Notes under the pieces: model-generated
What the model was told of the DNA's origin: nothing
Seen by the model: the letters and a program-made list of their open reading frames with translations, nothing else
Databases searched by the model: none
Shown here: piece after piece, positions 32,523-44,685 of the stretch
How positions within the stretch are numbered: the first letter of the stretch is position 1
How the letters are laid out: the number at the start of each line of letters is the position of its first letter
From: Triparma columacea
Lineage: Eukaryota; Sar; Bolidophyceae; Parmales; Triparmaceae
Direction: 5' to 3'
Length of the DNA: 64,000 nucleotides
NCBI GenBank assembly: GCA_030267965.1
Contig: BRYA01000748.1
Location: forward strand, 1 to 64,000
Program-made: the position numbers and the translations under genes

Positions 32523-34841
32523 CTACCACCAACTCCCGCTCATGGTGCTCATTCCCATGCTTTGCCCCCCGGTCATCATCTTAGTCCAAACATATGTGAA
32601 CCCTTCTGCGATTAGCGTCTCCAATTTGTCCCCGCAGTCGTTGAGCTTGCAGACGCTCGCGCTCTTGGCCCTGATCTCCTTCTTGAGCTTCGCCGACATT
32701 TCCTCCCGCTGCTTCTTCCCCAGTTCCCTCCTGTCTGTGATCGGGACAAACACCCCGATGGCGTTATTCAGCTCGTCCTCCTCCTCCCCCTCTCCCCCCT
32801 CCTTTGTTAGATCCGTGTCATAAACCTCCCTATAAAATCCAAGGACGTTGAACATATTGTCGAAGGCTGGGAATCCGTATGCGATAGCGTTACTCCCCTG
32901 CTCGCCGGGCTCCCCGCACCAGAGCTTCGCCAGGATGTAGTAGACAGAGTTCTGGATGACCGTGGACTCCGGTACCTTTGTTCTGGGGGGCCGAGAGGCT
33001 CCTATGGCTAGCTCGGTGGAGGGGAACTGGGAAAGGGTTGAATTCAAATTCGTCGTCTCCGTCCTCCTGAGGTCCTTGCCCGGCCCGATGTAGTGACTGC
33101 TGACCTTGTTGGCCAGCCCGGGGTTCTGGGGAGGGGGTTCTTCGTCTGGATCGTAGGGCTCCGTTTCCGAGATTGGTTGGACCCCGTACTCCCCCCCCTG
33201 CTCCATGATCTCGTTGAAGAGTGAAAGGTTCATAGACAGGCTCTGGTGGTTCTTGAGGGAGGGCGCGGTCGGTGGTGGGGCCAAACTCATGGATGTCGTT
33301 TCATCGTGCGAAATTTCTCCTTCGTCGAGAACCTTCGACTTCTTGGATGATGAGGGGGCGTATTCATTCCACGGCATTTCCACAGCATTCCTCTTCCCTC
33401 CCCCCCCGGCTGCCCCTCCGCCCCCTACCGTCGCTTGTCTTGAGCCTTTGCCCTGAGAGGAGGCCATCTCCAGGGCAGATATGGAGTCGTACAAGTAAGC
33501 GTACGAGCTGAGCACGGTGGAGCTGTACTCCTTGAGCACCTGCTCGCATTGTCCGTGGAGAGCACTATTTGCTTTTCCTCTGTGGTATTCTTGGAGCAAC
33601 GAAAATGCCTGCAGGTGGGCCGACTGGATGGTCGCGAGGCTTCGGGGGGGGTAATTGAAATGAGTAAGATACGAAGCAGGGTTAGAAATACCGCTGTGCA
33701 CTCACCTCGCCTTCATCAAATACGCTGGCGGCAAATTTGTGACCTGCCCCCCCCCCGCCACCTTCTTCATTGCCTTCGCACTGCCTCCAGCAGCCGCCTT
33801 TGCACTCTTGCTAATTTTACTCTTCACGTAGATCCTCCTAGTCTGGCAGCTTCCTACCTCAAACCCGTTGATGGTGGCGTCCGTGTTCATCCTAACCCTG
33901 AAGAAATTCGACTGGTGGTTCTTGCTCACCTCCTCGATCCTTATCCTTGCAAAGGGCTTCCCCGCTTCCGCATCGAAATCTCCCTTGATGCCCTTGGCCA
34001 TCACATTCATTATAGTCTGGTCGCCGACCTCGGTTAAAACGTCGCTCCTCGTGCACTGGCCGACGCCCTCCCACTCATCCAGATTACCCCCGCTCCCTGA
34101 CCCTCCTGTGATGGCATTCTTCTTGCCCATAACGTCACCCTTGCCCTTGTTGATACTCTCCTCCCTACAATAGAAGAGCACTGCGCTGAGGCTAGAAACA
34201 ACGTCGCCATGGTCTGCATATTCCCCGTGGCTGTCTACGACACTGAGCTTGCACTCAATAAAATTGCTCTCCTTCCCCTTCTCGTCTTTGTACCATGTAA
34301 GATTCGGGTACTTGAGCCCAAGCTGGTCGCGATCGTCGTTGTTCTTTGTGTCTTCACAAAGGTCGCCCAACAACCTCTCGCCGTTGCTTCTGTACTCAGT
34401 CGCTCTCAGCAGATACTTGTAGGACTTGACCACAATCCCAGGCAGAGCCAGGGATGCATCGAGGTGCTCAGGGTTATGAGTGCTCCTCAGAGAGATATGG
34501 AACTCCCCGCCTGCGGAACTGTCCATAAACTTAACCTTGAACCCCATTATGGGGCTGCTCTCGTCAACAAGGGAGGTGTTGACCACGCTGGAAGGGACCT
34601 CCTTATTATTCTTATCTCGGACCAGTAGAGTGCAACTTTGGATAGCCCGGCCGATATTTCCAACAATCCTCTTCCCGTAGCCCTTAGTCCCGCTCGGCTC
34701 AGTGCTTGAGCTAAGCACCTTGTTCTTAGAACTGAGCACCATCACAGGAAGCTGGTATTCAGCCCCTGCAAGGACGTTGGCGGGAAGGTTCTCGTTCAGC
34801 CTAACGATCAGAAGCCGCGGGGTGGGCGTCTCGTTTTGCAT
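32523..34841 (-). CDS. Unrecognised two-exon protein
   Basis: Exons 34841-33706 and 33639-32523 join through an AG|C serine codon to about 750 residues. I chose ATG 34841 because the longer frame upstream lacks an ATG. Exon 1 looks globular with mixed beta content (begins MQNETPTPRLLIVRLNENL) and ends with a Lys/Ala-rich linker. Exon 2 starts with a helical segment (LATIQSAHLQAFSLLQEYH), then a Gly-rich and disordered region, a putative nuclear-type basic cluster (SSKKSKV), and a C-terminal folded part with FDNMFNVLGFYREVYD. No family or catalytic motif was recognised. Convergent with HslV. Confidence 0.75.
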
Positions 34842-34914
34842 TCTGCTCGGCAAGCTGTGTGTCAAGGGAAGGCAGGGAAATTTCCGGGGAGGGAGCAGAG
34901 AAAGGGCTGCAAAG

Positions 34915-35040
34915 GGTTTTAGTGGTTTGTAGTGGTTTTAAAAGGGTTTTTAGTGGACTGTAGTGGTTTGCAAAGGGCTTTTAGTGGGAATTGTAGTCGG
35001 TTTGTAAGGGTTTTAGTGGTTTTTGTGGCTTTTGGTTTAG
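34915..35040. repeat. TTTAGTGG-type short repeats
   Basis: The motif TTTTAGTGG/TTGTAGTGG recurs about eight times with small spacing changes between the divergent unrecognised gene and the hydrolase gene. It probably belongs to the shared promoter or 5'UTR. Confidence 0.7.
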
Positions 35041-35108
35041 GATGAAATCTGAGCAGACCGAGACAATCGCAAAAGATCTGCTTTACAACAGCAGCTCTGT
35101 TAGGCCCT

Positions 35109-37935
35109 ATGCGCTTCATTCCCTTCTGTTTCGCTGCTGCGGCGGGTGTAACTGCCGTCAGTGCTACACGACCTGCGCCTGAAGATTGCTCTGCGGGCGT
35201 AACTCCTGCTAACTCTGCCTGGCACACTCTCGTGTGTCCTGAACGGACGAGTAATGTCGATTCCAAGTGTTATAGCACGAACTGGCAGCCTACTGGGACG
35301 GCAAAGGGATTAGTAGTGCTCATGCACGGCTACACTGCGTGTCCTGAGTCCTTCGATGATTTGGCATCAGCATTTCAAGAGGAAGGATATGCAGTCTTCA
35401 ACGTTCTCACAGTTGGCCATGGGAAGACTTATGATGCGTGCCCGACGGCCGAGGATTGGTGAGAACACATAATGAACTACTCATAGCAATGAACTACTCA
35501 TAGCACAAGGAATCCCTAACACACACACAAACATTCTTTCTCCGCAGCGTCAAAGGCGACCCCATTTACGAGCTTCCAACACATGCCGACGAGTATCTTT
35601 CGTGGGTCGACGACGTCAACGCTGCCGTTGCTGAGGAAGCGACGAGATTGGGGGTCTTGGGGAAGGTTAACATTATTGGCCTCTCCCTTGGCTCTGCTCT
35701 TGCCACCTCAGCTCTCGCTCGCAACTCTGCCAAGTCAATTCCTTACCCGGATGGCTCATCGAACAAACTATACAATCGTGCGGTTGTATTTCCTCCATTC
35801 TACGGGGTCTCGGTCCCTAACCTGGACCGCGACGCTCAGGAGTGCGCGGGGTCAAAAGATGAGTGCATCGCCGCCTTTGCCAAGTCCATCGCTGGTGGAA
35901 CCTCCGACTCCGGCTCCAGCGCAGACGAGACCGAGGCATCTGGTTTCGAGGAGTTCTTAGAATCCACCCTTAACCATTTCATTTCCGCCAACACTATCGA
36001 TGGGGGCTACCAGGAGCTCCAATCCAACCTTCGCTACGCGCTCTCCGCAATTGCTGGAGCCTCTGATGACTTCTACTCTTTCCTCTTTAGTCCCTTGACC
36101 TCCATGGAGTTCGGCTGGGGTGATCAGTGCGAAGATGACCGAACGAATCTCGGGCGTGGAGGCTACTGCAACTTCAAGATCGCCAACCTTCTCGCAGTCC
36201 ACGCGCTCGGGGAATGGTCTCTCGCTGCTGCTCTCAACCGCGAGCTCCAGGTAGATGACATTCAGTTCATTCCTGTTGAAAGGGATGGTTACTCGCGTAA
36301 CGGCATGGTCGTCGAGGCCGCTATTGCCACTGCCCAAAGCAACTTCATCAACACCAATTTGTGTATGTATAGGGTCTTGCAAGGGTGCGACCCCGACGAA
36401 AAAGGAAGTGAGTGTGGCGTCCCGCATTCCTGTATCGCTCCGGGGGACAACCTCGGGATCAAGCCTGCCTCGGATCTTGCTTGCGCAGCTACTGGGTCCT
36501 GCACCGCTGATGACATGTATTGGTGGCCAGGAATGAAGGCTGCGACCATTGAGTTCGTCAAGAATGGAACTCCTTTTGGCGATGGCACTACCAACTGGGA
36601 CGGAACGTACGACAATTGCCAGAACCTCAACATCAACCAGGTTCCCAGTTCCTTGGCCTCCCTTCCCAAGTCACTGCTGTCCGTCGTGCTAAACAAAAAG
36701 GTCGCCGATATGAGCGACGAGGATATCCAGAAGGTTGCAACATCTATCGCTGCTACGATTGGCGTTCCATCTTACCTCGCTGAGCCCGTTGCGAAGAAGA
36801 ACATGAAGGACCACACTAACGACGAGAACGAGCTCTTCCTCTTCGTGACCCCCGAGGTATGCGCCCCTGCTGTTGATCTCGTCAAGACCAGGGAGATCGC
36901 CTACATTGATGGCCTCGCGTCCGTCTACGTCCGCTCCGCTACGTGCAAGAATCACCTCGGAGACGTTGTCTCTGACACCTGCCCCGAGGGCGTCAAGTGG
37001 AGCACGGAAGCTTCCATCCTTGCAGACTACAGGCCCGCCCCAATTACCAGCTCCAATGGCGATGGCGATGTCACCTACTTGGGCTTTAAGGATGAATACA
37101 CAGCAGCTTGCGAGGAATGCGGCTCCTCCTGGCAGAGCGTGGATGGCGTGTCTGGCATCAGGACGTGGAACTACAACTATGCCTGGAATGCAGGGGTTGG
37201 CATGCGCTCTTTTTGGGAACAATCTTCGAAGGGCTGGGGACAGGTCAAAAAATGGTACCAGGTAAGGATGTTAGGCGCCAAACGTGAGGGAAAGTATCCA
37301 ACCCTTCGCAACAATATTCTAACTCATTCGCATCCACACAGAGCTGCCCTAGTGGCTACGAGAGGGAGAGCTGGTGGAGGTGGTCCTCCAAGTGCGTCAT
37401 CCCTTCCTCAGCAAAGTTTCTCGGCGAGGGTTGCTCCAAGAAGTCCCAGTGTTCCAACGATTTCCTCTCCGGCTACGTCGACACAACGTGTGCCCCAACC
37501 AACAACGATAAGGACGACCCTCAGTGGAAGTGCGTGCTCGACGAGGAGTCCAATGCCGTATCTCCTTACGCCAGCTCGTGCTCGTGCTTCGGGCTGATTT
37601 GGTGTACTTCAAGCGACTGCGGGGGGAACCAGTGCGTGTTGTCTACGATGGATGGGAAGAAGCACTGCAAGTACGCGGACGAACCGCTCTTCAAATGGGA
37701 TCAACTTGTAGGGGGGAAAGGAGACTGCTCCAATTGCAGGGCGAGCGACAACTCGTGCCAGGCCTACGGATCGGCCGATAAGTGGGGCACTGACACTTCA
37801 AGGATTGCGTTTTTGAGCGGAGCCATTGGACTCGGAGCTGCCGGTGTGATAGGGGTCAGCGTCACTATGAAGAGGAAGAAAATGAGGGGCGCCGGAGGGG
37901 ATTCGCTTGAGATGGCCGGGAAGACGATGGTTTAA
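35109..37935 (+). CDS. Secreted alpha/beta hydrolase with C-terminal membrane anchor
   Basis: Exons 35109-35458, 35548-37261 and 37342-37935 join in phase (Cys codon split at intron 1) to 885 residues. The N-terminus is a signal peptide (MRFIPFCFAAAAGVTAVSA). The oxyanion loop is HGYTACPESFDD (73 on) and the nucleophile elbow is GLSLGSA with Ser163. The region after it is Cys-rich and holds possible N-glycosylation sites. The C-terminal part has further Cys pairs, one hydrophobic segment (LSGAIGLGAAGVIGVSV) and a basic tail (MKRKKMRG), so the enzyme should sit outside the cell or in the lumen, tethered by the C-terminus. The family includes lipases and esterases; the substrate is unknown. Most of the chain beyond residue 170 is not typical of small hydrolases. 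Confidence 0.82.
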
Positions 37936-38075
37936 AGGTGTCGTTTGGTGGCGTTTGGATTGTTTTTTAGACGTCTTGGTATTTTACAAAATGATGATAA
38001 TAACAGAAAGAGTTCAATATTTGGGAGATGCGCGCCATTAACTATTACAATAACGCCTTGTCCTCCCCCCCCCGC

Positions 38076-40410
38076 CTAATCAAACGTGATCTTGGTAGCC
38101 TTCTTCATAGGTCCCCCTCCCCTCGGTCCAAAGGAACCATAGAGTTTATGCTCCTTCTTCTTAATGGTGCTCCCGAACTTCATGAGTTCCTCCGGAATCT
38201 CCTGCCCAGCCTGTCTCATGACCTGCTGCAGCTCCCCCGCGTGGCTCTTGTCCCCTGGCTGGAAGAAGGTGTAGCTGATGCCTGTCTTCCCCGCCCTCCC
38301 CGTCCTTCCGATCCTGTGGACGTAGTCCTCGATGGTTAGGGGGAACGTGAAATTAATGACGCACTCAACGTCTGGGATGTCCAGCCCCCTAGCCGCGACG
38401 TCCGTCGCGACGAGGAGGGGGCACCTGTTGGTCTTGAAGTCGTCGAGCGCCTTGTTCCTCTGCTCCTGGGACTTGTCGCCGTGGATGCTGGAGCACTTCC
38501 AACCCTTCTGCTGGAGCATCCTCTCGAGCCGAGCGGCCTCCTTCTTGTAGAGGGCAAACACGAGGACCCTGTTGTCCCTGTTGCCGTGGAACTTCTTAAG
38601 CAGCTGCAAGACCCTGTAGTTGGAGCGAGGAGGTGATAGAAGGGGTTAGAGCCTCTCAATGAAATTTCTGCACATAACCTCATTTCTAATCTCTTCCACC
38701 CCCTCTCAGCTCCTCCCCTATCCTCACCTGTCGTCCCTAGCCCTGTCCTCGATAACCTCAACGGTTTGCGTGACTCTCTTGTTAGCACTCAAGCTATCGT
38801 CCACCTGGTCCTCCCCATTGCTTCCCTTGATAGCGTTGAACCCAACATATATCTTCAAAGGGTCTTCCATGAACTCGCTCGCGAGCTTCTGAATTACCGC
38901 CGGCCAGGTGGCCGAGAACATGGCGGTCTGCCTGGTACCGACTGGGAGAGTCTGACCGATTATCTCCCTAACGTCCATCTCGAAACCCATGTCAAGCATA
39001 CGGTCAGCCTCGTCGAGCACCAGCATGGATACCTGGGATAAATCGCACGCTCCCTCCTGGCATAGGTCCTTGAGGCGGCCGGGGGTTGCTACGATAATCT
39101 CAACCCCCCTGGTTAGGGCCTTCTTCTGCTCGAATTTCGGGACACCTCCGAATACCACCATGGACCTGAGGCCAATCGGTTCCCCGAACTCCTCGAGTAC
39201 CACGGCCGACTGCTGCGCGAGCTCCCTGGTGGGTGCGAGGACGAGCATGCGTGGTTTACGGTTGTTTTTAGGGGTGTCTTTCTTCAGCTTTTCAAGGGCT
39301 GGGACGCTGAAGGCTAGGGTCTTTCCTGACCCTGTCTCTGCGATTCCAACAATGTCAGAACCGCTCATTAGGACTGGCCAACACTGGGCTTGGATGGGGG
39401 AAGGCTTTACGAACTTCTTGGTGGTGAAGAGATCCTTGATCTCCTGCCTGATGGGGGCGTCGGCAAAGGAAAAGTAAGGGGCAGTGGGAACGCCCTTGTT
39501 GGTGTCTGAGGTGTTGACGACGATCTTGTTTTCTGTCCTCCACGTAGCGAGGTCAGAGGGTGGAGAAGTAGAGGCGGCAGCAGGAGGGGAGAAGGGTGGG
39601 GGGGTCTTTGATTTCTTCGCCTGCCAAGAGATGAGCAATGAAGGTTGAGCGGTTAGCGATGAGCGAGGAAAACAGGGTGGGAAGCAACGACAATGCGATG
39701 TTTGTGAGTTAGTAATGTCGCAGTTGGTTTGGGTGTGTGTTGGTGACTTCAGTTTGAGGCTAATACATGTGTGTGACAACTAATATGTGACAACTAATAT
39801 TATTCACTTCTCATGCTGTCCGACTCACCTTCTTATCCTTCTTCTCTTTCTTCTCTTTCTTTTCCTTTTTCTCCTTCTTGCTCTTTTTCTTCTGTGGTGC
39901 GATCGTCAGGGGCAGGGAGGTGGGGGAGGGATGGAGAGTAGTGTGTGTATGTGTGAGCGTATGTGTGAGCACCAAAAATATAAGAGCGTCGGGACTCCTC
40001 TTTGACGGTCACAAGCCATTCCCATCGGCCCCATCATCCGAGAGGTAAAAACTGGCACCGCCGTTGACCCCACCGCTGACTTTAATGAAATTGTCACCAG
40101 AGCCAACCACCAGCGAATGTTTACAAGGAGTACTCACATTTTGGGATTCGGCATCTACGGCAGTCTCCTCGGGGGCGCTCAGGTCCTCTGCCTTCCTCTT
40201 CTCAGGCTTAGGACTAGCATTTGGGCTAGTAGTCGGTGTAACGTCTCCTTTTAGCTCTACCTTATCACCGGAGATGCTGAACTTTTGTTCATTTTTTGAT
40301 ATTACACCTCTTATAGCTTCCTCAGTACTGGAAAGGGTGGCAATGAGGCTAGCGATGGTCTGTGGGCCGCCAGATTTTAGCGCTTTTTTCAATTGCTTCT
40401 TCAGAGCCAT
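38076..40410 (-). CDS. DBP3: DEAD-box RNA helicase, DBP3-like
   Basis: Four exons (40410-40138, 39891-39829, 39620-38728, 38613-38076) join in phase to 588 residues. Exon 2 is a 21-codon Lys/Glu block (KKEKKEKKEKK), a nucleolar-type tail seen in yeast Dbp3. The core shows the Q-motif region PSPIQAQCWP, motif I AETGSGKT, PTRELA, TPGR, DEAD, SAT, and in the C-terminal lobe VATDVAARGLD and HRIGRTGRAG. The end (FGSTIKKKEHKLYGSF) also matches the Dbp3 style. Known Dbp3 acts in 60S ribosomal precursor processing; by inference this protein is nucleolar. It diverges from Prp18 over 127 bp, a shared promoter between two RNA-processing genes. Confidence 0.88.
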
Positions 40411-40537
40411 TGAGAAGGAAAATGGAGAAAGTGCTTTGTTTTGACCACACAGCCAAAGCAACTCAATCTCCTCTTTAATAACACTTACGACGTTGATTTA
40501 GACTTCAGACAGATAAACACATCATAAACACCTATCC

Positions 40538-41776
40538 ATGGACTTTTTAGCATCTGAAATCGCCAACAAGAAGTCAAACCTCACAGCAGCGTCTTCGGCA
40601 AAGAAGAAAAAGAGAAAATATCTCACCAACGGCGCAATCAGGGCCAAAGAGGACGAGCTTGAAAGAAAGAAGGATCTTGAGAAGAGGAAGAAAGCCAAGT
40701 CTAGAGCAGATGAGACGGCAGGGAGTGAGAAACAGACAACAGAGGAACACTTAGAAACAAATGTGGCAGTAAATGGTAACGTGTCAGGTCGTCACGATGG
40801 TGTCTCGAGCGTGTCCATATCAGACCAGCTCGAGCTCGAACGGATGAAGTCTTCCGGTTCAACCTTGTCCAGCGTACAGCGCAAGCTCCGTCTCCTAAAC
40901 ATTCCCGTACGCCTTTTCGGGGAGTCTAATGATGCTGTCTTCCTCAGGTTTATCGGGATAGAGAGACAGAGGATTGACGAGGGTGCCGATGAGTTCGCAC
41001 TTGGTAAAGACAACGTTAGGAACGCCGAGGGTGAAGGTTTCAGCAAGCCTTATGTTCTCGGTGGGGAGGAGATTGGGGATGGTAATAAGGGGATGAAGGA
41101 TGAAGAGAAGGAGGAGAAGGAGAAGGACGATTATATGGACGGCGATTTTAAGGACGACCCGCATAAGGAGATTTACAGCTACTTCAAGGGACTTTTAAAG
41201 CAGTGGTCGGCAGAGGTGAGGGATTAGGATGCAAAGTGGCGAGCAAAGAGTTTGTCGCGGAGAAAGGGTTGCGATGAAAACATATTTCATCGACTCAATC
41301 TCCGCTCCGCCTGCCAAAAAAATCGTCTCCTAACCCCCCTCCCCTCATCCGTTTCTCCTTAGCTTGCCGCCCGTCCTGATAATGTATCCCGAACAGCAGC
41401 CGGTAAGACTGAGTTAAAAACCCAGAAGCAGTGCAAGGACTACATCAAGCCCCTCTTCAAGGGCTGCAAGTCCCGTACCCTCGACGATGGTCAAGTCGGT
41501 GGTATTCTAAAGATGGTCCACTTCTGCAAGGCCGGTGAGTTCGTAAAAGCCAACGACTGTTACATTGATATCGCCATAGGCAGGGCAGCTTGGCCCATAG
41601 GCGTTACCATGGTAGGCATCCACGCTAGGGCGGGGAGGGAGAAGATCAACGACAACAAGGTGGCGCATGTTATGAACTCGGAACTTCAAAGGAAGTACTT
41701 AACCAGCGTTAAGAGACTCATGACTTACGCGCAGGACAAGAGGACTGATGTTGACCCTAGTAAGAAGGTTAGATAG
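40538..41776 (+). CDS. PRP18: Pre-mRNA splicing factor Prp18
   Basis: Exons 40538-41215 and 41363-41776 join in phase 0 to 363 residues, close to human Prp18 (about 340). The N-terminus is Lys-rich with a KKKKRKYL basic cluster; a PRP4/SFM-type motif lies at 113-142 (QRKLRLLNIPVRLFGES). Exon 2 carries the helical Prp18 domain: CKDYIKPLFKGCKSRTL, then AAWPIGVTMVGIHARAGREK and YLTSVKRLMTYAQ. Prp18 acts with Slu7 in the second step of splicing, and the long conserved loop in this domain (here around the AIGRAAWPIGVT stretch) stabilises the U5 snRNP contact. All key parts are present. Confidence 0.95.
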
Positions 41777-42043
41777 GGGATTGTTGAGAGACGAGGGACT
41801 TACAAGCAGGAAATGATGAGGACTGACGTTGACCCTAGTAAAATGGTCAGATAAGGGAGCGGGCCCCCTGAGGGTGAGGAGGAAATAAGAGAGAGAGACC
41901 TCAAAAGAGATAATATTCTGTTTTCAAAGTGAATGTGTTGCAAACGCGTTTTGGTTTACATCATCTCTGTACATGGAACCCTAATGATACATTCTCTGGG
42001 TGGTTGGGTATCTCTCTCTCTGTCTCTCTCTCCCTCTCTCCCT

Positions 42044-42086
<43 letters not shown>

Positions 42087-42089
42087 TCT
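41777..42089. other. Convergent 3' regions with CT tract
   Basis: Between the stops of Prp18 (plus) and the C9orf85-like gene (minus). At 41803-41855 a piece of the Prp18 end (GACTGATGTTGACCCTAGTAA) is imperfectly repeated downstream of its own stop, a local duplication. A (CT)n microsatellite fills 42011-42090, reaching into the 3' end of the minus-strand gene. Nothing else was recognised. Confidence 0.7.
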
Positions 42090-42800
42090 TTAGAACTTAA
42101 ACCTGGCGTCATTTCTACTGCTACCGCACCCGAACATGTCATGTCCGTTGCCGAAGTGTTGTTCCTCCTCATCCTCCTCCTCCCCATCACGTTCGTCCTC
42201 ACAGTCACCCTTACCCTGAACTGAAACCTCACCGCCTACGACAAGTACACTCTCATCCTCCTCATCTTCCCCCTCACTGTTATCATCGTCGTCGTCAAAC
42301 TCGTCAGCACTTTCCATCCCCCCCTCCTCACCCTTTACCCTCTCCCCCCCATCCTTAACATCCTTCTCCTTCTCCCTCTTCCTTAATACCGTTCTCCTCT
42401 CCCTCTCTCTCATACCCTTAAGTTCCTTCTCCTCTTCTTCATCCGGGGAAGTAGACTCATCAGAATCTCTAGGACCTAAACACATTTCACAAACGATAAA
42501 CCCAAGTTTATCACCCTTGATTCTACCACAAGGTGTACAAACAACATGATAAGCCGCTTTAACTTTCTTCCCCTTACAACTCTGGCATGTCTTAGGTTGT
42601 GTTAGGGGTTTGTATTTCCGGTATTTTTTACGCCACTCTAGCTTTTGTTTACATTTTAAGCAGACGTTGTTTATGGGGAGGGAGAGGATCTTTGCTGTTT
42701 TTGTTGAGTTAGGGTTATGACGGAACGTGAAGTTGTTTTGATGACGTGGGGCGCGGGAATGGGTACCGCTGGAGAGAGATCCTTTGGAGTTTCTAGGCAT
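42090..42800 (-). CDS. C9orf85/DUF2039 family zinc-binding protein
   Basis: 236 residues from ATG 42800, single exon. Residues 1-110 have the family signature: NVCLKCKQKLEWRKKYRKY, then PLTQPKTCQSC and KAAYHVVCTPCG, with Cys pairs (CxxC ×4) that should bind zinc. The N-terminus (MPRNSKGS, RAPRHQN) also fits human C9orf85. The C-terminal half is acidic and disordered. Function of the family is not established. The (CT)n tract lies just past its stop. Confidence 0.88.
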   Translation of the reverse strand: MPRNSKGSLSSGTHSRAPRHQNNFTFRHNPNSTKTAKILSLPINNVCLKCKQKLEWRKKYRKYKPLTQPKTCQSCKGKKVKAAYHVVCTPCGRIKGDKLGFIVCEMCLGPRDSDESTSPDEEEEKELKGMRERERRTVLRKREKEKDVKDGGERVKGEEGGMESADEFDDDDDNSEGEDEEDESVLVVGGEVSVQGKGDCEDERDGEEEDEEEQHFGNGHDMFGCGSSRNDARFKF

Positions 42801-43400
42801 TATTTTGGATTAGTGGTGAATGGCGAGGAGGGCTATGTTTTTATGAGGGTATTTGTTGCGCTTTGTTTTTGTGTGATAAGTCAGTTATTGGTGTTATCGT
42901 GGTGATTTGGTGTTTTTTGTGGGCGTAGATAGTCTTGTTGTTGAGAATTTGGATGTTTGATGAAATGTCCTGGAAATTGGGGAATTTGGGGAGAATTTCT
43001 TTGGTCTGGTTGGGTTTTGGGCATTCTTTTGCTTTTTTTCAGAGAAGCGTGTTTCGGACACCTTCGGCGGCGCTTGGACTGACAATAAAGTGCAGTGCGT
43101 CTAATTTGTAAAATGTCTTTCGCCCAATTTCATCAAATTAATTATCTTCTCAACACCTCTTTTTCTCCTGGGGCCTCCAATCCAGACACAATCTTCACTC
43201 TTCTTTTGGTAGCCTTTTCATCCCTTTTCAGGCACTCATTCGTACATACATACACACGCATACACACTAGATACTCATCATTGCACGTAATTGGTAACAA
43301 GATAGAGAAAACAAGGTGAGATTGAGGAAATATAATGGAGATGTGCATGACATCTCGCAGACAAATCCAGATTGGAGAATATTCAAAGGGTTGTTGCTTG

Positions 43401-43533
43401 TTTGTTCCGCTGATGTAAAAATACCACCATTTGTTGAAGGCTATGATATGCGACGTGCATTTCGGAGACACGCGCAATGATTAAACGCCAGCAAACGCGA
43501 AATGGCTGCCAAACGACCATACTGAGGAACAAA
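43401..43533 (+). ncRNA. Box C/D snoRNA-like element 1
   Basis: Terminal stem TTTGTTCC (43401-43408) pairs with GGAACAAA (43526-43533). Box C TGATGTA at 43411-43417, box D CTGA at 43522-43525. It contains the conserved core (GATATGCGACGTGC to GACACGCGC) and ends 46 nt before exon 2. Confidence 0.72.
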
Positions 43534-43699
43534 CACATGACAACAACAACAACAACAAGTGTGACAAGGACGGTAACAGCGACGCATTACACAGCCCTAA
43601 CACAAACCACATTCGCCCTTCGCAATGGCTGACACTATGGAACATAGGTAAGATGAGAACAGGGAAAGGAGATGGAGAGAGGTCTTGTTTTGTTGTGGA

Positions 43700-43830
43700 C
43701 GTTTCGCTGATGTAAATTTACCACGAGCTTTGGCATGGTATGATATGCGACGTGCATTTCGGAGACACGCGCAATGATATAACGCCAGCAATAGATAAAT
43801 GGCTGCCAAACGACCATACTGAGGAACAAA
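43700..43830 (+). ncRNA. Box C/D snoRNA-like element 2
   Basis: Box C TGATGTA at 43708-43714 and box D CTGA at 43819-43822. The 5' stem arm is GTTTC rather than GTTCC, which still pairs with GGAAC through one G-U. The conserved core and the CGACCATA segment before box D are intact. Confidence 0.7.
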
Positions 43831-44030
43831 CACATGAAAACAACAAGCTGTAGCAGGTTGACACTTTTCCATCCTGCGCAAGAGTGACCTAACACCAATC
43901 TCCGATCGCACTCGATATCCGTCGTTATTCTGCCCTCCTCGCAAACACATCCGATGATGCAGGTAAGGAAGGAAGGAAAGGAAGGAAGTGCAGTGTGGTA
44001 TCGCAAAGTTGTTGGAGACGTTGAATGTTG

Positions 44031-44159
44031 TTTGTTCCGCTGATGTAAATATACCACAAGTAGCAGGCTTATGATATGCGACGTGCATTTCGGAGACACG
44101 CGCTATGATTAAACGCCAGTTGGCGAAATGGCTGCCAAACGACCATACTGAGGAACAAA
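44031..44159 (+). ncRNA. Box C/D snoRNA-like element 3
   Basis: Stem TTTGTTCC (44031-44038) with GGAACAAA (44152-44159); box C TGATGTA at 44041-44047; box D CTGA at 44148-44151. The possible C'-type motif here reads ATGATTAA. Confidence 0.72.
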
Positions 44160-44358
44160 CACAACCCAATGACAATCTGTTATTACTTGACAATTTACCT
44201 CCTGTTTCCTGTCGAAGAGTCGCCTAACACCAATGTTCAATCACACTCGATATCCGCTATCCCCCCTCTCCTCCCACACACACACACACATTCGACGAAG
44301 CAGGTAAGGAAGGAGAGAAGGAGAGGTATCACAAAGTAGTTTGAGACGTTAAATGTTA

Positions 44359-44489
44359 TTTGTTCCGCTGATGTAGATAACCCACAAGCTCGTATGTCAT
44401 ATGATATGCGACGTGCATTTCGGAGACACGCGCAATGATATAACGCCAGTATCATAAATGGCTGCCAAACAACCATACTGAGGAACAAA
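44359..44489 (+). ncRNA. Box C/D snoRNA-like element 4
   Basis: Stem TTTGTTCC (44359-44366) with GGAACAAA (44482-44489); box C TGATGTA at 44369-44375; box D CTGA at 44478-44481. The segment before box D is CAACCATA instead of CGACCATA, a single change relative to the other five. Confidence 0.7.
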
Positions 44490-44685
44490 CACATGAAAAC
44501 AAGAAGCTGTAGCAGGTTGACACTTACTTTTCCATCCTGTGCAAGAGTGACCTAACACCAATCTTCAATCGCACTCGATATCCGTCGTTATTCTGCCCTC
44601 CTCGCAAACACATCCGATGATGCAGGTAAGGAAGGAAGGAAAAGAAGAAGAGGTATTGCAAAGTCTTTGAGATGTTGAATGTTGT

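Noticed and set aside
42011..42090. CT tract considered as a regulatory or Z-DNA element
   Set aside because: Plain microsatellite at a 3' end; no evidence of function.
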